Shown here piece by piece: positions 21,316 to 28,643 of a stretch of 64,000 bases of DNA. The position numbers and the translations under genes are program-made. The DNA comes from Streptomyces sp. NWU339 (GTDB lineage: Bacteria > Actinomycetota > Actinomycetes > Streptomycetales > Streptomycetaceae): NCBI RefSeq assembly GCF_003143855.1, contig NZ_QFRK01000006.1:120048-184047 (forward strand), written 5' to 3'. Numbering within the stretch: position 1 is the stretch's first letter; each line of letters starts with the position of its first letter. Below the pieces are notes generated by a model that saw only the letters and a program-made list of their open reading frames with translations, was not told where the DNA came from and did no database searches.

Positions 21316-21345
21316 GGGGCGGGGAAGCGACCGCTTCCCCGCCCC
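21316..21345. terminator. Intra-operon hairpin between DUF6230 and DUF6114 genes
   Basis: GGGGCGGGGAAGC (21316-21328) and GCTTCCCCGCCCC (21333-21345) form perfect 13-bp arms with a GACC loop. It lies 47 bp after the DUF6230 stop and 116 bp before the DUF6114 start. It could be a partial terminator or an mRNA-protecting hairpin that makes DUF6230 more abundant than the downstream products. Confidence 0.7.
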
Positions 21346-21391
21346 ATCTCGGCCGCTCAGCCGGCCAAGGACGTCTCCGCAGCGGAGTCCG

Positions 21392-22036
21392 TCAGTAGCA
21401 CTCCATCTTGGGGTCCCCGCCCAGACGCATCTTCAGGCCGCTGAGCTTGAACGTACCGGCCGTGGTCGCCCACGCCGTCTGCTTGACGTTTCTGAGGTCG
21501 GCCTTCTCCGCCTGCTGGGCGAAGCCGCCCGGCAGCGCGTTCTCACCGTCCTTCACCGCGGGACCACGGGTCTTGTCCTGGACCGCAACACCGATGTCGA
21601 TGTTCTTGAAGGTCGCATCGGCGTCGAGCTGGGCGACGTCGATGTAGAGGTTCTTGGCCTCGACCTTCTGCTGCGCGTTCGGACCCGCCTCGAGACGGAG
21701 GTAGATCGTCTTCCCTATGAGGGGAATCTCCGTCTTGACGGACTGGCACATCTTGGTGATCTCGGCACGGTCGAACGACGAGATCGCCACCGGACGCTGG
21801 ATCTTGGTCTTGCCGTCGGTCGACGTGTAACCGGTGTCGATACCGCCGTACTGGGCGAAGCCCCATCCCTCGAGATGGCTGGCCGTCACCTTGAACTCCT
21901 GGCCGGAGACACTGAACGACGCCGCAAGGGCGCCCTGCGCCAGGCTGATACCCACCGCCGCCGTGGCGGCCACGCTGGGCACCATCACCACGGCGAACCG
22001 CTTCCATCTGGTCCCGCCACGCACCTGGGACTCCAT
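21392..22036 (-). CDS. DUF6230 family exported protein
   Basis: A 214-residue protein of unknown function. ATG at 22034-22036 has an excellent AAGGAGG five bases upstream, predicting strong expression. Residues 1-12 are polar/basic, and 13-38 form a hydrophobic signal or anchor (FAVVMVPSVAATAAVGISLA). The rest is beta-rich, with regularly spaced amphipathic strands and two Cys (near the middle and at the penultimate residue) that could form a disulphide outside the cell. No catalytic motif. First gene of the DUF6230-DUF6114-acidic protein operon. I recognise the pair as common in Streptomyces but know of no assigned function. Confidence 0.85.
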   Translation of the reverse strand: MESQVRGGTRWKRFAVVMVPSVAATAAVGISLAQGALAASFSVSGQEFKVTASHLEGWGFAQYGGIDTGYTSTDGKTKIQRPVAISSFDRAEITKMCQSVKTEIPLIGKTIYLRLEAGPNAQQKVEAKNLYIDVAQLDADATFKNIDIGVAVQDKTRGPAVKDGENALPGGFAQQAEKADLRNVKQTAWATTAGTFKLSGLKMRLGGDPKMECY

Positions 22037-22412
22037 ATTTCCTCCTTCTCGGACGTACATCTCCTGCTCTGACGCACCGTCAACAGACGGGCAGCCGGGC
22101 AGGGATGGGAGAAGTGCTACGTCCTCGGGAAGGAGAGCGCCGCGCTCGGCAACGCACGAAGCGCCCGAATCACCGGCGATCACCCCCGAGCGACAACCAC
22201 TGGTCGCGCCTGACACGCATCACGCACAACCTGCCGGACAGGCTTCGCCGGGTGAGCGAAGACCCCCCTGTCCAAGAACCGGCTCCACTGCCGCCGGCTC
22301 TGCTCGGTGGGGACCCAGGAGCGCCCGCGTCCCGACCGGCTGTCGGAGTACGGGCAATGGACCGAGCGTCGCCGATCGTGGTGCATTCTCGCCGCCCGCA
22401 CAAGGGGGTTCA

Positions 22413-22426
22413 TTACTCGCTGGTAA
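22413..22426. promoter_or_regulatory. Palindromic element TTACTCGCTGGTAA
   Basis: A 14-bp element with TTAC/GTAA ends and a central GC, about 380 bp upstream of the DUF6230 start. It shares TTACTCGC with the element at 22543, which suggests two sites for one dimeric regulator, possibly TetR-like. It overlaps a weak promoter-like pair on the minus strand. Role inferred. Confidence 0.4.
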
Positions 22427-22542
22427 CGGCTGAACAACCGGAGGGCGACCCACCGGCGCCGGACGGCGACCCTCGGTGTCCCGCGGGGGGCGGACAAAAC
22501 AGTTGACGCCTGGACAGAGTCCGACAGATCAACGTGCGCGAC

Positions 22543-22555
22543 TTACTCGCAGTAA
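22543..22555. promoter_or_regulatory. Palindromic element TTACTCGCAGTAA
   Basis: TTACT and AGTAA are perfect inverted 5-bp arms around CGC, 130 bp from the related 22413 element. The repeated TTACTCGC core in otherwise GC-rich non-coding DNA supports an operator function. The regulator is unknown; the TetR gene at 23920 is a candidate only by proximity. Confidence 0.4.
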
Positions 22556-22557
22556 CA

Positions 22558-22595
22558 GCGGCCGCGATTGCCAAGTTTTGGCAAAGCGCGGCCGC
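22558..22595. terminator. Two-tier hairpin downstream of the thioredoxin-TPR gene
   Basis: GCGGCCGCG (22558-22566) pairs with CGCGGCCGC (22587-22595), and inside it TTGCCAA (22568-22574) pairs with TTGGCAA (22578-22584) around GTT. It begins 87 bp past the end of the minus-strand thioredoxin-TPR gene. This makes it a good terminator for that gene and an insulator before the DUF6230 promoter. Confidence 0.7.
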
Positions 22596-22681
22596 AGGGG
22601 TCTCCAGTCGGCCAATCTTTCACTCGGGCACCACCGGCCCGGAAACCGCCTCGGACGGCCGGGCAAGGGGCACCGATCCAC

Positions 22682-23662
22682 TCAGAACAGGGCACGCGCC
22701 AGCGCTCTGCGCGCGGCGATCACGCGCGGATCCTCGGCCCCGACCACCTCGAACAGCTCGAGCAGGCGCACCCGTACGGCCTCGCGGTCGTCGCCGGCCG
22801 TGCGCCCCACCGTCTCGATGAGCCGGCCGAAGGCGTCCTCGACATGACCGCCCACCAGGTCCAGGTCGGCGGCGGTGATCTGCGCCTCGACGTCCTGCGG
22901 CTTCCCGGCGGCGTCCGCGCGCACCCGCTGCGGGTCCAGGCCCTCCACCCGCTGGAGCAACTCGGCCTGGGCGAGCCCCAGTTGAGCCTCCGGGTTGCCC
23001 GGGTCGTCGGTGAGCACGTTCTTGTACGCCTGGATCGCGCCGCCCAGGTCGCCAGCGTCCAGCGCCCGCACAGCGGCCTCCAGCAAGGCGTCGTACGGAC
23101 CGACGGGCGCCTCGGCGCCCGACGCGGCACCGCCGCCGCCCGGCACGGCGTCGGGGTCGACGGTGAGCCCGGTCAGACCGAAGCGCTCCTCGGCGACCTG
23201 CACCAGCTGGTCCAGGGTCTGGCGGATCTGCGTCTCGCCCGCGGCCCCCTGGAAGAGCGGCAGCGCCTGCCCGGCCACCACCGCGAACACCGCGGGAATG
23301 CCCTGGATCCCGAACTGCTGCATCAGCATCTGGTTGGCGTCGACGTCGATCTTGGCGAGCAGGAAGCGCCCGTTGTACTCGACGGCGAGCCGCTCCAGGA
23401 CGGGGCTCAGCTGCTTGCAGGGCTCACACCATTCGGCCCAGAAGTCGATGACGACCGGGACCTCGGTGGACCGCTGCAGGACGTCGCTCTCGAAGCCGGC
23501 CTCGTCGACGTCGATGACGAGGTCGGCCGGGGAGACCGCGCCCCCGCCGCCCTGCCGGGCCGCCTCCGCGCGGGCCTGCTCCGCCTTCGTCTTGGCCTCC
23601 TGGGCCGCCTTCACCGCGGCGAGGTCGACGACTCCGCTCATGGACATGTTCCGTGGCTGCAT
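22682..23662 (-). CDS. Thioredoxin-TPR fusion (CnoX-like co-chaperone)
   Basis: A 326-residue cytoplasmic protein. ATG at 23660-23662 with GGGGGAGG 8 nt upstream. A short Ala/Gln-rich coiled N-terminus (about 10-40), then a thioredoxin fold (about 48-165) with WAEWCEPC (Cys79, Cys82; Glu in place of the usual Gly), cis-Pro in QGIPAVFA, and a C-terminal TPR-like helical array (about 200-326). The layout matches YbbN/CnoX, a holdase that protects proteins from oxidation and hands them to GroEL/DnaK. Many CnoX proteins lack the CxxC; this one keeps both cysteines, so disulphide exchange is plausible. Monocistronic, divergent from the TetR gene. Confidence 0.9.
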   Translation of the reverse strand: MQPRNMSMSGVVDLAAVKAAQEAKTKAEQARAEAARQGGGGAVSPADLVIDVDEAGFESDVLQRSTEVPVVIDFWAEWCEPCKQLSPVLERLAVEYNGRFLLAKIDVDANQMLMQQFGIQGIPAVFAVVAGQALPLFQGAAGETQIRQTLDQLVQVAEERFGLTGLTVDPDAVPGGGGAASGAEAPVGPYDALLEAAVRALDAGDLGGAIQAYKNVLTDDPGNPEAQLGLAQAELLQRVEGLDPQRVRADAAGKPQDVEAQITAADLDLVGGHVEDAFGRLIETVGRTAGDDREAVRVRLLELFEVVGAEDPRVIAARRALARALF

Positions 23663-23807
23663 ACGTCTATCCTCCCCCGTACCCCGCGTGTCTGTGAAAA
23701 CGCCGGGAAACCCGGGCGCCCGCGTCCTCTTCGGCACCGGGTCCCCACCCGCGCCAGTGGTCGTCGCTCGAGCGGGCCGGCCGTTCCGTCCGGGCCGCCC
23801 ACACTTT

Positions 23808-23824
23808 CGCTACGGGTCGTAGCG
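23808..23824. promoter_or_regulatory. 17-bp palindrome upstream of the TetR gene
   Basis: CGCTACG (23808-23814) and CGTAGCG (23818-23824) are perfect arms around GGT, between the divergent thioredoxin-TPR and TetR genes, 95 bp before the TetR start. The size and symmetry suit a TetR dimer, so autoregulation is likely, with possible control of the thioredoxin gene too. Confidence 0.55.
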
Positions 23825-23919
23825 TAACGCCCGGCGCGGCGCACGGGCCGGGCCACCCCGGTGATCTCCCTCACGCTCCCCTCACGGCGACACGGGAACC
23901 GGCGGATAGGGTCGTGCCC

Positions 23920-24555
23920 ATGCAGAGCAGCGCCAGTCGGTCCCCCGCCACGCGCACCGGACGCCCGCGCAGCGCCGCGGCGGACACCGCGATCCTGGCC
24001 GCGACGCGGGAGGCCCTGGTCGAACTGGGATGGTCCAAACTCACCCTGGGGGACGTCGCGAGCCGCGCGGGAGTCGCCAAGACCACCCTCTACCGGCGCT
24101 GGGCGGGCAAGAACGAGCTGGTCGTGGACGCGGTCGCCGAACTCTTCGACGAACTCGAACTCCCCGACCGCGGCAGCCTCGCCGCGGACATCGAGGGCGT
24201 GGTCCTCCAGCTCGCGGCGCTGCTGTCCCGCCCGGAGGCCAGGTGCGGACTGATGGCGGCGGTCGCGGAGTCCACCCTCGACGAGGCCCTGCGCGAACGC
24301 ATCCGCACCTCGATCGTCCAACGGCAGAAACGCCTGGTCCACACCGGCCGCGCCCGCGCCCAGACACGCGGCGAACTGCCGCCCGACCCCGACCCGGCCG
24401 AGGCGGCCCGCACCGTGGACCTGATCTTCGACATGGTCGCCGGCGCGGTGGTGCACCGCACGCTGGTCAGCGGGCGCCCGGCGGACGAGGAGTGGGTCCA
24501 CGACCTCACCCACGTCCTCCTCACCGGCCTCACCACCCCCGACCCCGTCCCGTAG
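23920..24555 (+). CDS. TetR/AcrR-family regulator
   Basis: A 211-residue repressor-type regulator. N-terminal helix-turn-helix (about 18-65) with the TetR signature VASRAGVAKTTLYRRWAGK. The C-terminal ligand domain (about 75-205) resembles the TetR_C family with an RIRTSIVQRQ helix. The start is ATG 23920: TAGGGT at 23907-23912 ends 7 nt earlier and is better read as a -10 box of a leaderless promoter than as a ribosome site. An in-frame GTG at 23914 is too close to it. It lies next to icmA (tail to tail), suggesting acyl-CoA or branched-chain metabolism as a possible regulon. Ligand unknown. Confidence 0.88.
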   Translation: MQSSASRSPATRTGRPRSAAADTAILAATREALVELGWSKLTLGDVASRAGVAKTTLYRRWAGKNELVVDAVAELFDELELPDRGSLAADIEGVVLQLAALLSRPEARCGLMAAVAESTLDEALRERIRTSIVQRQKRLVHTGRARAQTRGELPPDPDPAEAARTVDLIFDMVAGAVVHRTLVSGRPADEEWVHDLTHVLLTGLTTPDPVP

Positions 24556-24591
24556 CCGGGTTCGGGGTCGGGGTCGGGGCAGGGACTGCGG

Positions 24592-26292
24592 TCAGAAGCC
24601 CGCGGGCTCCGTGTACACCCCCCACTCGTCCCGCAGCGCGTCGCAGATCTCGCCGAGGGTCGCCTCGGCGCGTACGGCGTCCAGCATCGGCTCGATCATG
24701 TTGGCGCCGGAGCGGGCCGCGTCGAGCAGGGCGGCCAGGGCGGCCCGTACCGCCGCGTCGTCGCGGGCGGCCTTGCGCTCGCCCAGGATCCGCACCTGCT
24801 CGCGTTCCACCTCGTGGCTGACCCGGAGGATCTCCAGGTCACCGGTGACCGAGCCGGTGTGGACGTTCACGCCGACGACCTTCTTGTCGCCCTTCTCCAG
24901 CGCCTGCTGGTAGCGGAACGCCGACTCGGCGATCTCGCCGGTGAACCAGCCGTCCTCGATACCGCGCAGGATGCCGGAGGTGATCGGCCCGATGGGGTGC
25001 TGCCCGTCGGGGTGCGCGCGCAGCCCCCGTTCCTTGATCTGCTCGAAGATCTTCTCCGCGTCCGCCTCGATCCGGTCCGTCAGCTGCTCCACGAACCAGG
25101 AACCGCCCAGCGGATCGGCCACATTAGCGACACCGGTCTCCTCCATGAGCACCTGCTGGGTGCGCAGGGCGATCTCGGCGGCCTGCTCGCTGGGCAGGGC
25201 CAGCGTCTCGTCCAGGGCGTTGGTGTGCAGGGAGTTGGTCCCGCCGAGTACGGCGGCGAGCGCCTCCACGGCCGTCCGTACGACGTTGTTGTACGGCTGC
25301 TGCGCGGTCAGCGAGACGCCCGCGGTCTGCGTGTGGAACCGCAGCCACTGCGCCTTCTCGCTCTTCGCGCCGTACACGTCCCGCATCCAGCGGGCCCAGA
25401 TGCGGCGCGCGGCGCGGAACTTGGCGATCTCCTCGAAGAAGTCGAGGTGCGCGTCGAAAAAGAAGGACAGGCCGGGCGCGAACACGTCCACGTCGAGCCC
25501 GCGGCTGAGCCCCAGCTCCACGTACCCGAAGCCGTCCGCCAGCGTGTACGCCAGCTCCTGGGCGGCCGTCGACCCGGCCTCACGGATGTGGTAGCCGGAG
25601 ACGGAGAGCGGCTTGTAGGCGGGGATGCCGGCCGCGCAGTGCTCCATCAGGTCGCCGATGAGGCGCAGATGCGGCTCGGGCTGGAAAAGCCACTCCTTCT
25701 GGGCGATGTACTCCTTGAAGATGTCCGTCTGCAGCGTGCCGTTGAGCACGGCGGGGTCCACGCCCTGACGCTCGGCGGCGACGATGTACATGCAGAAGAC
25801 GGGCACGGCGGGCCCGCTGATCGTCATGGAGGTCGTCACGTCCCCGAGGGGGATGTCGTCGAACAGGACCTCCATGTCGGCGGCCGAGTCGATGGCCACC
25901 CCGCAGTGCCCGACCTCGCCCAGGGAGCGCGGGTCGTCGGAGTCGCGGCCCATGAGCGTCGGCATGTCGAAGGCGACAGAGAGCCCGCCGCCGCCGTTGC
26001 CCAGGATCATCTTGTAGCGCTCGTTGGTCTGCTCGGCGTTGCCGAACCCGGCGAACTGCCGGATCGTCCAGGTGCGCCCCCGGTAGCCGGTCGAATACAG
26101 ACCGCGGGTGAAGGGGTACTCACCTGGCCAGCCGATCCGCTCGAACCCCTCGTAGGCGTCCCCGGGCCGCGGCCCGTACACCGGCTCCACGGGATCGCCG
26201 GAGAGCGTGGTGAAGTCCGCGTCGCGCTTGCGCGCGGCATCGTACCGAGCCTGCCAGCGACGGCGGCCTTCCTCGATGGCGTCAGCGTCCAT
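24592..26292 (-). CDS. icmA: Isobutyryl-CoA mutase large subunit IcmA
   Basis: Adenosylcobalamin-dependent mutase subunit that interconverts isobutyryl-CoA and n-butyryl-CoA, linking valine catabolism to butyrate and polyketide precursors. Two residues separate ICM from methylmalonyl-CoA mutase: here position 80 is Phe (RQFAGFGNAEQ; Tyr89 in MCM) and position 198 is Gln (KEYIAQKEWLF; Arg207 in MCM), exactly as in characterised IcmA. The 566 residues match IcmA, and the B12-binding domain is absent, as expected, since IcmB is a separate protein. No icmB gene is in the window. The start at 26290-26292 has GAGGG only 1 nt away, and a 22-bp palindrome lies 10 bp upstream. Confidence 0.94.
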   Translation of the reverse strand: MDADAIEEGRRRWQARYDAARKRDADFTTLSGDPVEPVYGPRPGDAYEGFERIGWPGEYPFTRGLYSTGYRGRTWTIRQFAGFGNAEQTNERYKMILGNGGGGLSVAFDMPTLMGRDSDDPRSLGEVGHCGVAIDSAADMEVLFDDIPLGDVTTSMTISGPAVPVFCMYIVAAERQGVDPAVLNGTLQTDIFKEYIAQKEWLFQPEPHLRLIGDLMEHCAAGIPAYKPLSVSGYHIREAGSTAAQELAYTLADGFGYVELGLSRGLDVDVFAPGLSFFFDAHLDFFEEIAKFRAARRIWARWMRDVYGAKSEKAQWLRFHTQTAGVSLTAQQPYNNVVRTAVEALAAVLGGTNSLHTNALDETLALPSEQAAEIALRTQQVLMEETGVANVADPLGGSWFVEQLTDRIEADAEKIFEQIKERGLRAHPDGQHPIGPITSGILRGIEDGWFTGEIAESAFRYQQALEKGDKKVVGVNVHTGSVTGDLEILRVSHEVEREQVRILGERKAARDDAAVRAALAALLDAARSGANMIEPMLDAVRAEATLGEICDALRDEWGVYTEPAGF

Positions 26293-26301
26293 ACCCTCGA
26301 A

Positions 26302-26323
26302 TTTACTAGGACGCCCTAGTAAA
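26302..26323. promoter_or_regulatory. 22-bp perfect palindrome at the icmA start
   Basis: TTTACTAGG (26302-26310) and CCTAGTAAA (26315-26323) are perfect 9-bp arms around ACGC, centred about 20 bp before the icmA ATG. It would overlap the icmA promoter and transcription start, a classic repressor position. It also lies 64 bp upstream of the divergent DUF3817 gene. It is the strongest operator-like palindrome in the window. Confidence 0.7.
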
Positions 26324-26386
26324 CGATAGTGGCGCAGGCCAGGACGGGGGACGGGACATCACAGCGGACCGGATACCCTCGACGGC

Positions 26387-26728
26387 ATGAAGAAGAGCGT
26401 CTTGACCCGGTACCGGGTGTTGGCATACGTCACCGCAGTCCTTCTGGTTCTGCTGACCGTCGGCGTGATCGGCAAGCGCGTACTGGGCCTGGACGGCTTC
26501 GACGGCTTCGTCTCGGTGGTCGGCATCGCTCACGGCTGGCTCTATGTGCTGTACCTGATCTTCGCGTTCGACCTCGGCAGCAAGATGAAGATGCCCGTGG
26601 GACGGCAACTGTGGGTGCTGCTCGCCGGAACCGTCCCGACGGCGGCCTTCTTCGTCGAACGCCGGGTGACCCGCGAGGCGGAACCGCTCATCGCGAAGGA
26701 CACCGACACCACGCCCGCGACAGCCTGA
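26387..26728 (+). CDS. DUF3817 membrane protein (first copy)
   Basis: A 113-residue integral membrane protein of the DUF3817/YdzA-like family; function unknown. Three hydrophobic segments: YVTAVLLVLLTVGVIGK near 15-30, GIAHGWLYVLYLIFAF near 46-62, and QLWVLLAGTVPTAAFFVE near 74-92. The family signature is an HGW/HGF motif in the second helix followed by PTAAFF/PTGGFF. No ribosome site; TACCCT at 26374-26379 ends 7 nt before the ATG, so a leaderless message is likely. A second, diverged copy lies at 28299 on the other strand. Confidence 0.88.
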   Translation: MKKSVLTRYRVLAYVTAVLLVLLTVGVIGKRVLGLDGFDGFVSVVGIAHGWLYVLYLIFAFDLGSKMKMPVGRQLWVLLAGTVPTAAFFVERRVTREAEPLIAKDTDTTPATA

Positions 26729-26749
26729 CCGCTGACGCGGGGCACTGCC

Positions 26750-27226
26750 TCACTTCGTGATGTAGTGGCACTGCGTGGCACGCAGCTTGCCGTTGACGAA
26801 CAGCTTCGCGCAGGCCTTGCCGTAGGTCGGCAGCGTCCGGGCGCCGACCCGGCGCAGCGGGGCGCCATCGCACTCGGCGTGTGCAGCACCCCGCGCGGTC
26901 CGGTACGCCCTGCCGTTCGTGTCGGCGTAGGCGAAGTCGATCCGCCAGTTGCAGAACCGCGAGAAGGCCGCGGCGGCACCGACGCAGTCGACGCCCGCGA
27001 GTTGGCCGGAGACCCGCTTCCCGGAGCCGTCGATCCTGTGGCTCAGGAAGCAACCGACGGGGACCTTCACCGCGGCACCCCGCACCTCGTAGGTGAAAGT
27101 ACCGATGGCGGTGGACCCCAAGGCACCGGCGTGCGCCGGTCCCGCCGCGCCCAGGGGGCCGACTGCGGCGAAACCCAGCACAGCGGTGGCGGCCAGCGCA
27201 CCACGGACAAAACGACGAAGACTCAC
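26750..27226 (-). CDS. Small secreted six-cysteine protein
   Basis: Unrecognised 158-residue exported protein. GTG at 27224-27226 with GGGAG upstream. A twin-Arg-like start (MSLRRFVRG) and hydrophobic core (ALAATAVLGFAAVG) end in AHA near residue 33, a good signal-peptidase site. The mature ~125 residues are small and basic with six cysteines (59, 81, 92, 119, 139, 153), enough for three disulphides, and a C-terminal CHYITK. It looks like a compact extracellular protein such as an inhibitor or carbohydrate-binding fold; I cannot assign one. It faces the DUF3817 gene with 21 bp between ends. Confidence 0.75.
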   Translation of the reverse strand: MSLRRFVRGALAATAVLGFAAVGPLGAAGPAHAGALGSTAIGTFTYEVRGAAVKVPVGCFLSHRIDGSGKRVSGQLAGVDCVGAAAAFSRFCNWRIDFAYADTNGRAYRTARGAAHAECDGAPLRRVGARTLPTYGKACAKLFVNGKLRATQCHYITK

Positions 27227-27380
27227 GCGCGAGCTCCCACCCGAAGGAAACGGACGTCAGCCCTCCGCATGAGAGCCGATCGGCAGGATCTCAGCCGGAG
27301 ATGAGTGCTTGAGCGTTTCCGCGAGCCGACGGAGAGGAAACCACCGTCAAGTGGTAACCCTCGGCCTGGTGCTGACGGCG

Positions 27381-27890
27381 TCACTCCTCTGCGAAGTCCC
27401 CCGCCGCGAGTCGCAGCGGGCGGAGGACGGCGAAGAGTTCGGCGCATTCCTCGGCGTCGTAGGCGCTGAGGCCGAAGTCCATGGCCATCAGGTCGCGGGT
27501 GGCCGCCTCGACGACCTCGCGCCCCTTGTCGGTGATGCTCGCAAGGGTGCCGCGGCCGTCGTTGGGGTTGGGGCGCTTGGCGACCAGACCCGACCGCATC
27601 AGCCGGTCCACGGTGTTCGTCACCGATGTGGGGTGCACCATGAGCCGCTCGCCGATCTTGGACATCGGCAGCTCGCCGGACTTCGAGAAGGTGAGCAGCA
27701 CCAGCGCCTCGTACCGGGCGAAGGTGAGCCCGTACGGCTTGACCACCGCGTCGACCTCGGCCAGCAGGATCTGGTGGGCACGCATGACCGAGGTGATCGC
27801 GGCCATGGACGGCACGCTTCCCCAGCGCTGCTTCCAGAGTTCGTCGGCGCGGGCGATGGGATCGAACGAGAGACTGAGCGGCTTCGGCAC
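27381..27890 (-). CDS. MarR-family regulator
   Basis: A 169-residue MarR regulator. The start is taken as GTG at 27888-27890; no strong ribosome site is visible, and an in-frame Met near residue 29 (VPSMAAITSV) is an alternative. The winged helix spans about 55-125, with LPMSKIGERLMVHPTSVTN as recognition region and the wing NDGRGTLASIT. Flanking helices form the dimer interface. No cysteine in the sensing region. It stands between the secreted protein (whose promoter it could affect) and the thiamine-binding/DUF3817 operon, all on the minus strand. Confidence 0.88.
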   Translation of the reverse strand: MPKPLSLSFDPIARADELWKQRWGSVPSMAAITSVMRAHQILLAEVDAVVKPYGLTFARYEALVLLTFSKSGELPMSKIGERLMVHPTSVTNTVDRLMRSGLVAKRPNPNDGRGTLASITDKGREVVEAATRDLMAMDFGLSAYDAEECAELFAVLRPLRLAAGDFAEE

Positions 27891-27968
27891 GCAGCAGACC
27901 CTACCGGCCGGTCATATGCCGGTCAGCCCCGTCTCGCCTTTCGGTCCGCGCCGGTGCGTCGTCACCTG

Positions 27969-27993
27969 CGCCGGACGGCAGTGCCGTCCGGCG
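27969..27993. terminator. Hairpin after the DUF3817/thiamine-binding operon
   Basis: CGCCGGACGGCA (27969-27980) and TGCCGTCCGGCG (27982-27993) are perfect 12-bp arms; in RNA the loop would be CAGTG or similar. It lies 7 bp after the end of the minus-strand thiamine-binding gene and is a likely terminator. Confidence 0.7.
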
Positions 27994-27999
27994 GTCCGG

Positions 28000-28302
28000 C
28001 TACTCCGCGCTCCGGGCCAGGTGCCGCTCGACGGTGTCGACCTTGGCGGTGAGGCCGTCCTCGACCCCGGGGCGGAGGTCCGCCTTGAGGACGAGTGAGA
28101 CCCGCGGGGCGCGTGCCTCGACCGCGGCCACGGCGCGCTTCACGACGTCCATCACCTCGTCCCAGTCCCCCTCGATCGAGGTGAACATGGCGTCGGTGCG
28201 GTTCGGCAGCCCGGACTCGCGGACCACCCGCACGGCGTCGGCGACGTACTCCCCCACGTCCTCGCCGACGCCCAGCGGTGTCACGGAGAAGGCGACGATC
28301 AC
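28000..28302 (-). CDS. MTH1187/YqgV-type thiamine-binding protein
   Basis: A 100-residue single-domain protein of the Thiamine_BP (MTH1187/YkoF) fold; family members form tetramers and bind thiamine or related ligands in the cytoplasm. It begins [20 protein letters not shown], the typical first strand and loop, followed by a strand-helix repeat with [19 protein letters not shown] at 28300-28302 overlaps the DUF3817 stop codon (GTGA), so the two are coupled. Longer in-frame readings run antisense through DUF3817 and are rejected. A hairpin terminator follows. Confidence 0.85.
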   Translation of the reverse strand: MIVAFSVTPLGVGEDVGEYVADAVRVVRESGLPNRTDAMFTSIEGDWDEVMDVVKRAVAAVEARAPRVSLVLKADLRPGVEDGLTAKVDTVERHLARSAE

Positions 28303-28643
28303 GCGCCCACCACTTTCTCGGCGCGGGCACGGGAGGCGATGACCGCGTCCTCGACCTCGGCCTTCAGCCGGCGGTCGGCGAAGAAGCCGCCGGTGGGCAG
28401 CACCGACATCAGGAAGTAGAAGGCGGCGGTCTTCAGCGACCACTTGGCGCGGTTCCAGGCGTCGGCCCAGAAGAGCACGTACACGACGAAGAGGAACCCG
28501 TGGATCGCGCCCAGCGCCGGGACGGCGTTGAACTCCGTGGTCCGCTTCAGGACCGAGGCGACGAGCAGCAGCAGGAACGAGATCGCCTCGGGGCCCGATA
28601 CCAGGCGGAGACGGCGGAGGGCACTGGCGGTCTTGATGTCCAC
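28299..28643 (-). CDS. DUF3817 membrane protein (second copy)
   Basis: A 114-residue paralogue of the 26387 protein. GTG at 28641-28643 with GAAGG upstream. Three hydrophobic segments: [15 protein letters not shown] near 20-34, [17 protein letters not shown] near 46-62, and a third carrying [18 protein letters not shown]. The HGF and PTGGFF motifs match the first copy, but overall identity looks low. Translationally coupled to the thiamine-binding protein, which suggests a shared process, perhaps membrane handling of a small ligand (inference only). Confidence 0.87.
   Translation of the reverse strand: MDIKTASALRRLRLVSGPEAISFLLLLVASVLKRTTEFNAVPALGAIHGFLFVVYVLFWADAWNRAKWSLKTAAFYFLMSVLPTGGFFADRRLKAEVEDAVIASRARAEKVVGA

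Larger units (their letters stand above)
22037..22681. other. 645-bp intergenic region upstream of the DUF6230 operon
   Basis: No convincing gene. It holds two related palindromic elements, TTACTCGCTGGTAA (22413-22426) and TTACTCGCAGTAA (22543-22555), and a strong hairpin at 22558-22595, all described separately. The remaining short frames have no ribosome sites. The promoter of the DUF6230 operon should lie here on the minus strand; TTGTTC followed 16 bp later by TAATGA overlaps the first palindrome and is a weak candidate. Confidence 0.5.

Noticed and set aside
19238..22036. Reading the DUF6230/DUF6114 operon as part of a biosynthetic gene cluster
   Set aside because: No biosynthetic enzymes adjoin it; neighbours are pyk and a thioredoxin-TPR gene.
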